Assembly (NCBI GenBank): GCA_902597335.1
Contig: CACJXK010000006.1
Coordinates: forward strand, 1-64,000
Length of the DNA stretch: 64,000 nt
Direction of reading: 5' to 3'
Origin: an uncultured Pelagibacteraceae bacterium
Lineage (GTDB): Bacteria; Pseudomonadota; Alphaproteobacteria; Pelagibacterales; Pelagibacteraceae
Position numbers and translations under genes: made by a program. Below, piece by piece: positions 7,271 to 17,380 of this stretch. The number at the start of each line of letters is the position of its first letter. The stretch's first letter is position 1. The notes under the pieces are model-generated. The model was given only the letters and a program-made list of their open reading frames with translations, was not told where the DNA came from and searched no databases.

Positions 7271-9373
7271 TTATTCCCAGTAATATTTTGAATTTATTCC
7301 ATATGATCGATCAATAATATATCTAGCTATTAATGATGAATTAAAATATTTGTGGTATTTCTTATGGCCTTTTTTTGCGATTTTTCGCCATTCAATATCA
7401 TTCTTATTATATTTTTTTATTTTATAAGATAGATCATCTATATTGTTGTAAAATATCATCTCATCATTACTAAAAAAATCAGCATATTGCGTATCTTTAT
7501 GTATAAAAGTAAGTAAACCATTCCCCATTAATTGGGCTATTCTGTCACTACTATAATATTTTACTGGTTTTCCTCTACTTAAGTTTAAAGCCATTTTTGA
7601 ATTTGATAGTTTATTTAAAAAATCGTTACCCCAAACAGGCTGTATTCCAAACATTCCATATGTATCAAATTTAACACCTAGAGTTTTCTTTTTTAATTTT
7701 GTAATAAATAATTCTCTTTCATCAGTCTTTCCAGGTCGTAAATTTCCTCTGTGAACACCATGACTGATGGCATAAAATATATCATAATCTTGAGTGTTCT
7801 TAAAATTTGTCAAATAATCTAAAGAATGATCACATGGGTTTGGCATATAAAAGGAATTGTGTATTTTAAAATCAAGTGCGTCAGGAGATGTCGTGATAAA
7901 ATTCGTGTCGCAAATAGAATGTTTATCTAAAATTCTCATTTTATTTTTTAAATAGTCAGGGCCTTTTTTAGTTAAAGGGTCTAAAAACCACTGACAAATT
8001 TTCAAATTAGAAAATTTATTTTTAGCTTCAATCAATATTTCCTTTTGTACTCTATCAGCATGACCAAGAATAATAATATCTGGAATGAAGTTTTCTATAG
8101 TATTTGAGACTAGCTTATTAAGGTATTTAGTTCCTGAAGGATCTCTAATGGTTTTAGTATAACTGACTAGATCTCTATCAGATATACTGAGCACATTGTG
8201 ACCTTCCCTAATTAGACCATTATTTATTCTTATACCAGTGTTGTATTGAAGTCTTCCAAAATATCTATAATTAAAATTTGTAATATGTAAAATTTTTAGT
8301 TTTGAGTTTTTAATAATATTAAACTTCGATTTTAGCAATAATTTATCTCTAACTTTATCAATAATATTAGAAACATATTCATGAGTTAAAAAAAAAGATT
8401 TATAATTTAGTTTTTGTATATGTTTTCTGTATTTGATTTTTAAAATTAATTTTTTTATTAAAGCATACAAACTTTCAGGGTCTAAACTATTTAAAACTAT
8501 TGGATATTTAGTTGTTTCCACTAAACCCCCTTTATTAGTAATTATAGTAGCACAACCTAAACTACAAGCCTCTAAGCTTGTTCTGCCAAAAGGTTCGTCC
8601 CATCTTGAACAGGCAACAGAAATGCTTGTTTTTTTAAATAAATTTAAAACAAAATTATTACCCTTAAAACTATATAATCTTAAATTTTTATGTTTAAAGA
8701 TATGTTTTTCTCTTGGCTCATCACCAACAACAACAGATTTCCAATCAGGAAATTCATCGAGAATTCTTACAATTGACTGTCCAAAAATATCATAGCCTTT
8801 TGCTGAATTAAGTTTGCCAACAAAAGTTATAATATTTTTCTTAGATTTTAGATTTACTTTTATTTTTTTGGTTGACTGAAAACAAATACCAAACTTTGAT
8901 ATATAGTTTTCTTCTTTAATTTGATCAAAAAATTGATTTTTTGTCCAATTACTATTAAAAAAAATATAGTCACATTTTTTTAATAATTGCAGTCTTTCAC
9001 TTGCTGATTTAGACCCAGAAATATCAAGTGGATTATTGTGAAAATATAAAATAATTTTAGATTTTAGTTTATCACTTATTTCATCTACATAATTCGGACG
9101 ATTATGAATCTCAATTACTTCTGGAAAGTTATTTTTTTGTAAATCTATGAATTTTGACAAGTATTTTTTATTATTACTAGATAGAAATCTTTTATTAATT
9201 GAAATATTTTTATAATTTTTAGTAAGATACTTTTTTCTTTTAGTATTTCCCCATATAGTAATATTTTTTTTGAATTTTGAGTATTTGTAAAGATTAGACA
9301 CATGTATAGAAACAGCACCTGAAAAATTTGGTGAAAAATCTTCTTTATAAGGTAGTAAAATTGCAATTTTCAT
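7271..9373 (-). CDS. Two-domain glycosyltransferase (GT4 + CgeB/DUF3880-like)
   Basis: A 700-residue protein contains two glycosyltransferase modules in tandem. Residues 1-350 are GT4-like, with GKLNSAKGYDIFGQ and the donor-site motif EPFGRTSLEACSLG near residue 262. Residues 359-700 begin a second fold at LKILHITNFNYRYFGRL and end in RIAQLMGNGLLTF and FFSNDEMIFYNNIDDL. That ending resembles CgeB/Glyco_trans_1_2 proteins with a DUF3880-like N-terminus. Such enzymes can add two successive sugars. The substrates are unknown. The 5' end overlaps the GIY-YIG gene by 29 bp. Confidence 0.78.
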   Translation of the reverse strand: MKIAILLPYKEDFSPNFSGAVSIHVSNLYKYSKFKKNITIWGNTKRKKYLTKNYKNISINKRFLSSNNKKYLSKFIDLQKNNFPEVIEIHNRPNYVDEISDKLKSKIILYFHNNPLDISGSKSASERLQLLKKCDYIFFNSNWTKNQFFDQIKEENYISKFGICFQSTKKIKVNLKSKKNIITFVGKLNSAKGYDIFGQSIVRILDEFPDWKSVVVGDEPREKHIFKHKNLRLYSFKGNNFVLNLFKKTSISVACSRWDEPFGRTSLEACSLGCATIITNKGGLVETTKYPIVLNSLDPESLYALIKKLILKIKYRKHIQKLNYKSFFLTHEYVSNIIDKVRDKLLLKSKFNIIKNSKLKILHITNFNYRYFGRLQYNTGIRINNGLIREGHNVLSISDRDLVSYTKTIRDPSGTKYLNKLVSNTIENFIPDIIILGHADRVQKEILIEAKNKFSNLKICQWFLDPLTKKGPDYLKNKMRILDKHSICDTNFITTSPDALDFKIHNSFYMPNPCDHSLDYLTNFKNTQDYDIFYAISHGVHRGNLRPGKTDERELFITKLKKKTLGVKFDTYGMFGIQPVWGNDFLNKLSNSKMALNLSRGKPVKYYSSDRIAQLMGNGLLTFIHKDTQYADFFSNDEMIFYNNIDDLSYKIKKYNKNDIEWRKIAKKGHKKYHKYFNSSLIARYIIDRSYGINSKYYWE

Positions 9374-9629
9374 ATTTAATTATATATTTTTGTTTAAGAA
9401 ATTTTCTTAATTTATAATTTTTTTTAAGTTTATATTCCTCTTTTAATGCTTTGCTTTTAGTTAAATACTTCTTTTTAAAAATAAGCTTCCATTGATTACC
9501 CTTTGTAAATTTAGCTCCTTTTGATGTATTATGTAAAACCATTCTTTTGTTAATATCATTAGTATATCCTACGTAAGAAATATATCTATTTAAACGCTTT
9601 GATATTATTAAATAAACATAAAAATTCAT
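9345..9629 (-). CDS. GIY-YIG domain protein (UPF0213/YhbQ-like)
   Basis: This 94-residue protein is a single GIY-YIG nuclease module. It shows the N-terminal strand FYVYLI, the second signature YVGYTNDINKRMVLHN (with the catalytic-type Arg and His) and the KSKALKEEYKLKK helix carrying the conserved Glu. Such short single-domain proteins are common in SAR11 and other proteobacteria, and few have a known role. Its stop lies 29 bp inside the downstream glycosyltransferase gene, so it is the first gene of the minus-strand island transcript. It could be a leftover of a mobile element. Confidence 0.8.
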   Translation of the reverse strand: MNFYVYLIISKRLNRYISYVGYTNDINKRMVLHNTSKGAKFTKGNQWKLIFKKKYLTKSKALKEEYKLKKNYKLRKFLKQKYIIKYENCNFTTL

Positions 9630-9693
9630 GAAATTTCTTCAAATCTATAAATAAATAATTATAAACTATTGTTCTATTAATAATAACAAAAAT

Positions 9694-10674
9694 ATGTTTC
9701 CTAGGAAGTCTAATAAACAGAACAAACTAAAAAGGTTATTGCTTAAGATATTAAATGTCTATGCTTATGAAAAAGAGACGTTAAATGTTATTAACCCTTA
9801 TTATAAAAATCAAAAAGGGAATTTTGTAATATTAAATGATAAATCATTTAATTTTACTCGGGGGTACTTGGAGTTAAAAAGAGAAATAAAGAAATTAGAT
9901 ATTTTTTTTAGATATGCTCCTCAAGTTAACTTGTGGAATTCATCAAAAGGCTGGAAAAGAATTGTTCCTGACATTACTAAAGAGGAATTGATATATGTAT
10001 CTTTGATAAGTTTAAAAGAGTCATTATTATATTTTTTAAAAAAAAATAAAATAGATGTCACGTTACATCTTATTTCAGACAACTCTAATTATAAATTTGA
10101 CAACAGTTTATTAAGATTACTAAAAAATAGATATTTTGAAACAAATATTCATAAATCAAAAATTCCTGGTAATAGGGGTTCATATTTGGAATGCTGTGAT
10201 CAAGCTGAAAAAGCTGAAGACTTAATATTTTTTATAGAAGATGATTATTTATTTGAAAAAAAATGTTTTGATGAAACACTAACAACATACTCAAGAATTT
10301 CTACTATTTTTAATAAAGATATTATTGCTTGTCCCACAGATTATAGTTTTTATTATGATTCTTTATATGAAACTTCATTACTTATTGGGAAAGAATATAA
10401 GTGGAGACTGGTGAGTGAAACTCTTCTTACTTTTCTTTTATCAAAAGAAATTTTTAATAAACATAAAAATTTCATTAGACTTGTGGGTGAAAAAATAAAT
10501 GAACCTTTTGAAAAACCTCTACATGAATTATATAAAAAAGAAACTTGCATCGCTCCCGTTAATTCACTTTCTTATCACATTTCTAGATCTGTTCCGGCTA
10601 TATCAGAAAACTGGGAAGATGTTTGGAATAAATATTACTGTATGTATTTGAACTTCAATACTAACCAGCAATAA
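9694..10674 (+). CDS. Putative glycosyltransferase (GT-A/GT2-like)
   Basis: The 326-residue protein has a central [18 protein letters not shown], the DxD-like metal site of GT-A glycosyltransferases. It is preceded by [17 protein letters not shown], which fits the acceptor/donor loop of this fold. A cationic N-terminus ([16 protein letters not shown]) could touch the membrane, but there is no clear transmembrane helix. It is the only plus-strand gene of the sugar island, diverging from the GIY-YIG gene across 64 bp and overlapping the hppA 3' end by 14 bp tail to tail. The family is inferred from the motif and context. Confidence 0.62.
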   Translation: MFPRKSNKQNKLKRLLLKILNVYAYEKETLNVINPYYKNQKGNFVILNDKSFNFTRGYLELKREIKKLDIFFRYAPQVNLWNSSKGWKRIVPDITKEELIYVSLISLKESLLYFLKKNKIDVTLHLISDNSNYKFDNSLLRLLKNRYFETNIHKSKIPGNRGSYLECCDQAEKAEDLIFFIEDDYLFEKKCFDETLTTYSRISTIFNKDIIACPTDYSFYYDSLYETSLLIGKEYKWRLVSETLLTFLLSKEIFNKHKNFIRLVGEKINEPFEKPLHELYKKETCIAPVNSLSYHISRSVPAISENWEDVWNKYYCMYLNFNTNQQ

Positions 10675-12766
10675 CTGCTAATAATAATAAAGCTACTATA
10701 TTTGTAATTTTTATCATTGGGTTCACCGCTGGACCAGCTGTGTCTTTATAAGGGTCACCTACTGTATCTCCTGTTACAGCGGCTTTGTGTGCCTCAGATC
10801 CCTTGCCTCCAAATTTACCATCTTCAATATATTTTTTTGCATTATCCCAAGCTCCACCACCTGCAGTCATTGAAACAGCTACAAATAATCCTGTTATAAT
10901 TACTCCTAAAAGCATTGCACCTACAGCTGATAAAGCAGCTACTTGTCCACCTATGAAATAAATAATTATGTAAAGTACTATTGGAGATAATACCGGCAAC
11001 AATGATGGAATTATCATTTCCTTGATAGCAGCTTTTGTCAATAAGTCTACCAGTCTTCCATAGTCAGGTTTAGCTTTACGCTTCATAATACCTGGTATTT
11101 TTTTAAACTGTCTTCTAACTTCAATTACTACAGCACCGCCTGCTCTGCCTACTGCTTGCATACCCATTGATCCAAATAAATATGGAAGCATTCCACCAAT
11201 TAATAACCCAACAACAACGAATGGGTTAGATAAGTCAAACGTTACTATAATTCCCTCTAAATTTGAACCAGCAACTTTAGAAAAATGTTTAATATCCTCT
11301 GTATAAGCAGCGAATAAAACTAAAGCTCCAAGTCCTGCTGACCCAATTGCATAACCTTTTGTTACTGCCTTTGTTGTATTTCCAACTGCATCTAATGCGT
11401 CAGTCGTTTTTCTAACGTTTTTTGGAAGATTGGACATTTCTGCAATTCCTCCAGCATTATCAGTAACTGGACCATATGCATCTAAAGCCACAACCATACC
11501 AGCAAGTGCAAGCATTGTTGTTACTGCAATTGCGATACCATATAAACCAGCAATATGATTAGTTAATAGTATTCCACCAACAATAATTAGCGCTGGAATA
11601 GCAGTTGCTTCCATAGAAACTGCCAACCCTTGAATAACATTTGTTCCATGACCTGTTGTTGAAGATTGAGCTACACTTTTAACTGGTCTATAATCTGTTC
11701 CTGTATAGTATTCAGTAATCCATATAATTAATCCTGTTATTACAAGACCTATAATTCCACAGAAATATAAGCTTAATCCAGTAAATGATTTTTCATTAAC
11801 TATATATTCTGTAGTGAAACCAATTACATATTTGGTAATAGGATACAAAATGATGAGAGAACTTATAGCAGTTATCACAAAACCTTTGTACATAGCCTTC
11901 ATTATATTCTTGTCACTTCCAAGTGTTACAAAAAAAGTTCCTAGAATAGATGTAAGTATGCATGCTCCTCCAATCGCTAAGGGATAAATCATCATACTGA
12001 AGTCGCCGATAAAAAATATTGATGAAAGAACCATGGTAGCAACAATTGTTACAGCATAAGTTTCAAATAAATCTGCTGCCATACCAGCACAATCTCCAAC
12101 ATTGTCACCAACATTATCAGCGATTACGGCTGGGTTTCTAGGATCATCTTCAGGGATACCTGCTTCTACTTTTCCAACTAAATCAGCGCCAACATCTGCA
12201 CCTTTTGTAAAAATTCCACCACCTAATCTTGCAAAAATAGATATCAAAGAAGCGCCAAAACCCAACGCAACTAAAGCATTAACTATTTCTCTTTCATCTA
12301 CACCAATCTTAACAAGAAAATAATAATAAACAGCAATTGACAGCAAGGCTAATCCAGCAACTAGCATACCAGTTACAGCACCTGATTTAAAAGCAATTGA
12401 CAAACCACTTGCTAGGCTTTTTCTTGAAGCTTCAGCGGTTCTTACATTAGCTTGGACTGAAACAAGCATTCCAACATAACCAGCTATCCCAGATAATGCG
12501 GCTCCTATTAAATAACCTAGACCAACTAAAGGACTAAATGCAACAGAAATAATAATTAAAACAACAATCCCAACTATTGCTATCGTTTTATATTGTCTGT
12601 TTAAATATGCACGAGCACCTACTTGAATAGCTGAAGCTATTTCAATCATTTTAGCGTTTCCGGAACTTGAGTTTAGAATATTTCGACCTGTAAAAAAACC
12701 ATAAATGATTGATATAATTCCAGCAGCTATAATGTATAAAAGTATTGTTTCTGTTGATGAGTTCAT
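10661..12766 (-). CDS. hppA: Proton-pumping membrane pyrophosphatase, K+-independent type
   Basis: HppA hydrolyses pyrophosphate and pumps protons across the inner membrane. The 701-residue protein has about 16 membrane segments and the catalytic loops [38 protein letters not shown] and [18 protein letters not shown]. At the position that decides potassium dependence, GNTTKA has Lys (residue 466), followed by Thr three residues later. This marks a K+-independent H+ pump. The start is supported by AAAGGA six bases upstream. The gene stands alone between thiL and the polysaccharide island. Confidence 0.97.
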   Translation of the reverse strand: MNSSTETILLYIIAAGIISIIYGFFTGRNILNSSSGNAKMIEIASAIQVGARAYLNRQYKTIAIVGIVVLIIISVAFSPLVGLGYLIGAALSGIAGYVGMLVSVQANVRTAEASRKSLASGLSIAFKSGAVTGMLVAGLALLSIAVYYYFLVKIGVDEREIVNALVALGFGASLISIFARLGGGIFTKGADVGADLVGKVEAGIPEDDPRNPAVIADNVGDNVGDCAGMAADLFETYAVTIVATMVLSSIFFIGDFSMMIYPLAIGGACILTSILGTFFVTLGSDKNIMKAMYKGFVITAISSLIILYPITKYVIGFTTEYIVNEKSFTGLSLYFCGIIGLVITGLIIWITEYYTGTDYRPVKSVAQSSTTGHGTNVIQGLAVSMEATAIPALIIVGGILLTNHIAGLYGIAIAVTTMLALAGMVVALDAYGPVTDNAGGIAEMSNLPKNVRKTTDALDAVGNTTKAVTKGYAIGSAGLGALVLFAAYTEDIKHFSKVAGSNLEGIIVTFDLSNPFVVVGLLIGGMLPYLFGSMGMQAVGRAGGAVVIEVRRQFKKIPGIMKRKAKPDYGRLVDLLTKAAIKEMIIPSLLPVLSPIVLYIIIYFIGGQVAALSAVGAMLLGVIITGLFVAVSMTAGGGAWDNAKKYIEDGKFGGKGSEAHKAAVTGDTVGDPYKDTAGPAVNPMIKITNIVALLLLAVIAG

Positions 12767-12813
12767 TAGTTCCTTTGTTAAATATATTTAAGGGTCAATG
12801 TAATACAAAAAAT

Positions 12814-12819
12814 ATTATA
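12814..12819 (-). promoter_or_regulatory. Candidate -10 element for hppA
   Basis: A perfect TATAAT is present on the minus strand in the 73 bp spacer between thiL and hppA, about 48 bp before the hppA ATG. I see no good -35 at the expected distance, and AT-rich DNA makes such hexamers common. Confidence 0.3.
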
Positions 12820-12839
12820 AAACGCAATGTTTAACTTCA

Positions 12840-13802
12840 TCAGAAATTATGGGAATATCCCTCATTATATCTGTGTTTTACTAGGTTTTTATTACAGAAA
12901 ATTTGATTACTTTTGATTTCATTAGTTAAATTTCCTATTAAGGTCACTTTTTGATTCATTCGTTTGAATAATGATTTAATATATCTTCTACTAGATTTTG
13001 ATGAAGTAAAAAGAATTTGATAATCATCTCCCTTGGAAATAAAATTAATTTTCTTTTCGTTAGTTTTGATAAGAAAAGTTTTAAGTTTTGATGAAATAGG
13101 TATCTTCTCAATATCCAATCTAAAGTATAATTTACTTGTATTAATTAATTTAGATAAATCTCCAAACAAACCATCTGATATATCAATTGATGAATTTGCA
13201 AATTTTATCAGTTTTGAACTAATTTTTATAGGTAAATCTGGCATATAATATTTTCCAATAAAATATTTTCTTTGCTTATTGCTTTTTAAAAATAACTTTT
13301 TTCTCAAAAGCAATAAACCCAAATAACTATCTCCAAGGTTTCCAGTCACATAAATATCATCATTATTTTTACATTTATTTCTTTGGACTATTTTTTTTGA
13401 ATATCCCAAGCTAGTAATTGTGAATATTGTTTTATTTGATTTTGTTGTATCACCACCTGACAATTTAAATTTATATTTTTTTTGCTCTTGTTTTAAACTT
13501 TCATATATAAGATCTAAATTTTTTTTTGAAAAAGATATATTATTTCCGCTAGCCCCAATAAATATAAACTTTGGTTTTACACCCTTGCAATACAAATCTG
13601 ATATTGAAGATCTTACTATTTTTTTAATTACTAAATCAGGTTTTCTAAAATTAAGAAAATGAACACCTTCAACATAAGTATCAGAAGAAACAACAACGTT
13701 ATTTCTTTTATCAAAAAAAACATCATCGTTTAAATTTAAAGCTGATGGGTTATCATAAGTTAATTTTTTAAAATACTTTTGAATTAGAGCAAATTCATTC
13801 AT
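12840..13802 (-). CDS. thiL: Thiamine-monophosphate kinase
   Basis: ThiL phosphorylates thiamine monophosphate to the active cofactor thiamine diphosphate. The 320-residue PurM-type fold shows LNLNDDVFFD near residue 25 (metal/ATP-binding acidic pair), VSSDTYVEGVHF, KLSGGDTTKS and SSIDISDGLFGDLSKL, the usual ThiL order of motifs. Length fits. It overlaps nusB by 8 bp, the pairing common in alphaproteobacteria (ribH-nusB-thiL). Confidence 0.93.
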   Translation of the reverse strand: MNEFALIQKYFKKLTYDNPSALNLNDDVFFDKRNNVVVSSDTYVEGVHFLNFRKPDLVIKKIVRSSISDLYCKGVKPKFIFIGASGNNISFSKKNLDLIYESLKQEQKKYKFKLSGGDTTKSNKTIFTITSLGYSKKIVQRNKCKNNDDIYVTGNLGDSYLGLLLLRKKLFLKSNKQRKYFIGKYYMPDLPIKISSKLIKFANSSIDISDGLFGDLSKLINTSKLYFRLDIEKIPISSKLKTFLIKTNEKKINFISKGDDYQILFTSSKSSRRYIKSLFKRMNQKVTLIGNLTNEIKSNQIFCNKNLVKHRYNEGYSHNF

Positions 13803-14199
13803 TGCTAATTCTAATTTTTTTTGAAATTTTGTCTAATAATGCATTTAAATATTTAGTTTGTGAGTCATCGATAAAAAAATTTGATGCCTTTAAATACTCA
13901 TTTATGATGATTTTGATGGAAGTATTTGGTTTATATAAAAATTCAAAAATTGCACTTTTGACAATAATTTGAAAAACTTTATCCATATTTTTAATCTTTA
14001 AATCCTGATTTAAATGATTATCGATCTCTGCATTTATTAATTCTTCTCTCTCTATCGTGCCATTAACAATATCTTTAATGAATTTTTTAAACCTGTGTTT
14101 TGGAAAAGTAATATTTTCTTCATTATTGTAAAGTTTTCCGTAAAGCTTTTGTATAATTATTACTCTAGGATTTCTTTGTGGAGAGAATTGAACTGTCAT
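13795..14199 (-). CDS. nusB: Transcription antitermination factor NusB
   Basis: NusB binds boxA RNA together with S10 (NusE) in rRNA antitermination. The 134-residue all-helical protein ends with SIKIIINEYLKASNFFIDDSQ and KYLNALLDKISK, which match the conserved NusB C-terminus (INEaVelAk.f..d.s..fvNgvLd). The Arg-rich N-terminus (FSPQRNPRVIIIQKLY) fits the RNA-binding face. It lies 3 bp from ribH and overlaps thiL, the standard gene order. Confidence 0.9.
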   Translation of the reverse strand: MTVQFSPQRNPRVIIIQKLYGKLYNNEENITFPKHRFKKFIKDIVNGTIEREELINAEIDNHLNQDLKIKNMDKVFQIIVKSAIFEFLYKPNTSIKIIINEYLKASNFFIDDSQTKYLNALLDKISKKIRISNE

Positions 14200-14202
14200 A
14201 AT

Positions 14203-14589
14203 TTATTGAAAAAGAACAGATAGTACCGCTTCTGCTGCTTCAGATCCTTTCTTACCTCGTTCAACAGCCTGTTTTTTATTTAAGCATGTGATCACACCGT
14301 TTCCTACAGGTTTCTTAGATGTTATTGATAATGTCATTAATGCGTCCGTAGTAGATTTGGATATAAAATCAAAATGCGGTGTTTGTCCTTTAATCACACA
14401 TCCTAAGGCTATAAATCCATTAAATTTATTTAAATTCTTGGCGATTGTGACAGGAATTTCAAATGCACCAGGAACTTTAATCACATCAATATTACACTTA
14501 TTTTTTATTTTATTTTTTGCACTCTTTAATAAAGAACTGGCAATGTTTTCATAGTAACTGGCAACAACAATTAGAATTTTTTTTTTCAC
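14203..14589 (-). CDS. ribH: 6,7-dimethyl-8-ribityllumazine synthase
   Basis: RibH condenses 3,4-dihydroxy-2-butanone 4-phosphate with the ribitylamino-uracil to form lumazine. Motifs seen are the Tyr in place of the usual Phe/Trp (VVASYYENI), VPGAFEIP, ALGCVIKGQTPHFDFI with the catalytic His, and PVGNGVITC. At 128 residues it is shorter than typical (about 150). The start is GTG and overlaps the ribBX stop as GTGA, suggesting coupled translation. Oligomeric state cannot be predicted from this alone. Confidence 0.94.
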   Translation of the reverse strand: MKKKILIVVASYYENIASSLLKSAKNKIKNKCNIDVIKVPGAFEIPVTIAKNLNKFNGFIALGCVIKGQTPHFDFISKSTTDALMTLSITSKKPVGNGVITCLNKKQAVERGKKGSEAAEAVLSVLFQ

Positions 14590-15701
14590 TTTATAATTTC
14601 CTGTTTTTTAATTTTAATTCCATATCCGTCTAATCCTATCACTTTTTTTTTTGATCTAGTAACAAGTATCATATTTTTAATTTTTAAAGATTTAATAATT
14701 TGCGCGCCAATACCATAATTTCTAATTAATTTATCATGACCCTTTTTATAGAAAGTTTTACTGTTATACTGTTTAAGTGTTTGTGTGACTGATTTTAAAT
14801 TAGGATCTCTAATAAATACAAGAACACAATTATTGTATTTTTTAAAATAAGTAATTGTTTTGTCAAATGAATTTGGCAGTTTTTGGTTAATAAGATAATT
14901 TTGAACTACATTAGACGATATTACTCTTAATCTAGGAACTACTCCTTTTTTTAAAGATCCTTTTATCAATGCAAAATTTTCAGACCCATCAAGAATATTT
15001 TCAAAGACTTTAATTTTAAATTTTTGTTTTTGAACAATAATTGAAGAAGTTTTTTTTAATTTAATTAATTTTTCTCTCTTTAATCTATAGGCAATTAGAT
15101 CCTCAATCTTTCCTATTTTAAGTTTATGTTTTTTTGCAAAATTAAATAATGTTTTGCCTGAAGCCATTTTTCCATCATCAGCCATAATTTCACAGATAAC
15201 AGCGGAATTATTTTTCTTGGCAAGTTTTGATATATCAACTGAAGCCTCTGTGTGACCTGCTCGAACAAGAACACCTCCGTCTCTTGCTATAACTGGAAAT
15301 ATATGACCAGGTGATACGATATCGTTTTTTTTTGCATTTTTATTAGATGCAACTTTAATTGTTTTTGCGCGATCATAAGCAGATATACCTGTTGTAACTC
15401 CTTTTTTAGCCTCTATAGAATATGTGAAAGCAGTTTTGCTTCTAGATTGATTAATTGGTGAAGCTAAAGTTAGTCCAATTTTTTTTGATTGCAGACTATC
15501 CATTGCTAAACAGATCAATCCCCTAGCGTGTTTTGCCATAAAATTTATGTGTTTTGGGCTGACTGCAGATGTTGAAATAACTAAATCACCTTCATTTTCC
15601 ATTTCTTCATGTTTGCTTTCGTCATCCACAAGAATATACATTCCATTTTTTTTTACTGTCTTAATAATACTTTCTATTGAACTAAAATTACTTTTTTTCA
15701 T
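14586..15701 (-). CDS. ribB: 3,4-dihydroxy-2-butanone 4-phosphate synthase fused to a degenerate GTP cyclohydrolase II domain (RibBX-type)
   Basis: The N-terminal 205 residues are a RibB domain, with ENEGDL, YDRAKTI, SPGHIFPVIARDGGVLVRAGHTEA and CEIMADDGKM. It makes the four-carbon unit of riboflavin from ribulose 5-phosphate. There are four extra residues between DDE and ENEGDL. Residues 210-371 resemble GTP cyclohydrolase II but lack the three zinc cysteines (the HSECLTGD...RCDCG region is replaced by a Cys-free stretch). The domain is therefore unlikely to hydrolyse GTP. This matches described proteobacterial RibBX proteins. It overlaps ribE by 14 bp and ribH by 4 bp. Confidence 0.92.
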   Translation of the reverse strand: MKKSNFSSIESIIKTVKKNGMYILVDDESKHEEMENEGDLVISTSAVSPKHINFMAKHARGLICLAMDSLQSKKIGLTLASPINQSRSKTAFTYSIEAKKGVTTGISAYDRAKTIKVASNKNAKKNDIVSPGHIFPVIARDGGVLVRAGHTEASVDISKLAKKNNSAVICEIMADDGKMASGKTLFNFAKKHKLKIGKIEDLIAYRLKREKLIKLKKTSSIIVQKQKFKIKVFENILDGSENFALIKGSLKKGVVPRLRVISSNVVQNYLINQKLPNSFDKTITYFKKYNNCVLVFIRDPNLKSVTQTLKQYNSKTFYKKGHDKLIRNYGIGAQIIKSLKIKNMILVTRSKKKVIGLDGYGIKIKKQEIIK

Positions 15702-16281
15702 TAAAAAACTTTTTTACATATTTGGACATAATATCTATTTCAACGTTTACTAAATCATTTTTCTTTAAATTAATTAAATTTGTCAATTTTAATGTGTGAG
15801 GTATAACCCATATTTCAAAAGTATTTTTTTTAATTTTTGAAATAGTTAGAGATACTCCATTAATTAGTATAGATGCTTTTTCAACTAATTGTTTTTTTAA
15901 TAAATTACTTACTTTAAACTCTAATATGTGTGACTTATCTACTTTTTTTATACTTTTTAAAGAACAGACTGTATCAACATGACCCTGACAGATGTGACCA
16001 GAAATATTATCACCAAATTTTAAAGGTTTTTCTAAATTAATTTCATCACCAATTTTAATATTTTTGTATTTTGATTTAGCTAATGTTTCATTTGATAAAT
16101 AAAATTCTAAAATCTTATTTCTATATGAGATTAAGGTAAGACAAACACCATCACAAGAAATTGAAATGCCTAGATTTTTATTTGACACTTTCAAAGAAGA
16201 CCTAATGAATAAATTTATTCCCTTTGTTCTTTTTTTTATACTGCTTATTTTCCCTTTATTAAATATAATTCCATTAAACAT
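15688..16281 (-). CDS. ribE: Riboflavin synthase alpha chain
   Basis: This enzyme dismutates two lumazine molecules into riboflavin and the pyrimidine precursor. The 197-residue protein has the two tandem lumazine-binding repeats. Repeat one starts MFNGII and includes SCDGVCLTL and NETLAKS. Repeat two includes GHICQGHVDTV, INGVSLTIS and WVIPHTLKLTN. Length and repeat order are normal. It lies one base from ribD and overlaps ribBX by 14 bp, within a riboflavin block. Confidence 0.95.
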   Translation of the reverse strand: MFNGIIFNKGKISSIKKRTKGINLFIRSSLKVSNKNLGISISCDGVCLTLISYRNKILEFYLSNETLAKSKYKNIKIGDEINLEKPLKFGDNISGHICQGHVDTVCSLKSIKKVDKSHILEFKVSNLLKKQLVEKASILINGVSLTISKIKKNTFEIWVIPHTLKLTNLINLKKNDLVNVEIDIMSKYVKKFFNEKK

Positions 16282-16282
16282 T

Positions 16283-17380
16283 TTAATAATAGTGAGTAAG
16301 TGTATCGTTACCTAAATACGTATTTATTTTTTTTTTATTTTTGTAATTTTTATTAATCATTTTAACAAATGATGATATATTAATTTTATGTCTATTTAAG
16401 ATTATTTTGTCGCTTTTAAATAAATAGAATTCATTCAATAAGTTTTCCTTGAGAAAATTAGACATTAAATCCCTCCCAGACTCTATCAATAGTCTATGTA
16501 ATCCCAGTTTGTAAACTTTTTGAGTAATTTTTTTAAGATTTAGATCTGAGTTATTTTCAGTTTTTTGAAAAATAAGTTTAACTCCTTTATTTTTTAACAA
16601 TTTGGTTTTTGAGATATTTTTAGAACTGTGAAATATAATCAATTTATTCTTTTTTGAATTTTTAATTACAAATGAATTTACTTTTATTTTTAAATTTTTA
16701 TCAATTACAATTACCCTTGGTGAATATTTTTCTAATCCACTTAATCTACAATTAAGTTTAGGATTATCTGTATTGACAGTTTTATATGAGGTCAATATTG
16801 CATGATTTTGAAATCGTAAAAGATGCGAAACCTTTCTCGAATGCTCGTTTGTTATTGGAGAATTGTTTCTTAAAATATTTAAATTTGATGAACTTGCAAT
16901 TTTTCCTGTTATATATGGAGCCTTCTTTGATCTAATATAATTATATTCTTTATAGAGATTATAAACTTTGTTTTTTTGAAGGCCTGATTTTGCAATTATT
17001 TTTTTTGATTTTAATATTTTTTTTGTTTTATTAAAAGTTCGAAAATCTTTATCTTCAATTGAGTAATAAACTTTTTTTACTTTGTTTTTGATTATTGTAT
17101 TCGTGCATGGTGGTGTTTTACCGTGATGAGAGCATGGTTCAAGCGTTGAGTATAATGTTGTTCCTTTGTTATATCTATTTTTACTTAAAGCAATACTTTC
17201 AGCGTGAGGTCTCCCTCCATAATTGGTAGTCGCAAATGATAATATCTTATTTTTTTTAACTATGACGCAACCAACAGATGGATTTGTTCCTGTTAAATAT
17301 TTGTTATTCTCTGCTAAATTAATAGCAAAATTCATAATTTTTTTGTCTAAGGATTTATAATTATCTTTTTTTAAAGACAT
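16283..17380 (-). CDS. ribD: Bifunctional diaminohydroxyphosphoribosylaminopyrimidine deaminase / reductase
   Basis: RibD carries out two consecutive steps of riboflavin synthesis. The N-terminal cytidine-deaminase-like domain (residues 1-145) has the zinc site HAESIAL and [11 protein letters not shown]. The C-terminal domain (about 150-365) is a reductase of the DHFR-like type, with [32 protein letters not shown] and [13 protein letters not shown]. The 5' end overlaps nrdR by 20 bp. The reductase half is diverged but complete in length. Confidence 0.93.
   Translation of the reverse strand: MSLKKDNYKSLDKKIMNFAINLAENNKYLTGTNPSVGCVIVKKNKILSFATTNYGGRPHAESIALSKNRYNKGTTLYSTLEPCSHHGKTPPCTNTIIKNKVKKVYYSIEDKDFRTFNKTKKILKSKKIIAKSGLQKNKVYNLYKEYNYIRSKKAPYITGKIASSSNLNILRNNSPITNEHSRKVSHLLRFQNHAILTSYKTVNTDNPKLNCRLSGLEKYSPRVIVIDKNLKIKVNSFVIKNSKKNKLIIFHSSKNISKTKLLKNKGVKLIFQKTENNSDLNLKKITQKVYKLGLHRLLIESGRDLMSNFLKENLLNEFYLFKSDKIILNRHKINISSFVKMINKNYKNKKKINTYLGNDTLTHYY

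Noticed and set aside
8433-8795. 120-residue plus-strand reading frame inside the double glycosyltransferase gene
   Set aside because: It lies antisense to the glycosyltransferase GT4 donor-site region, which explains its open frame.
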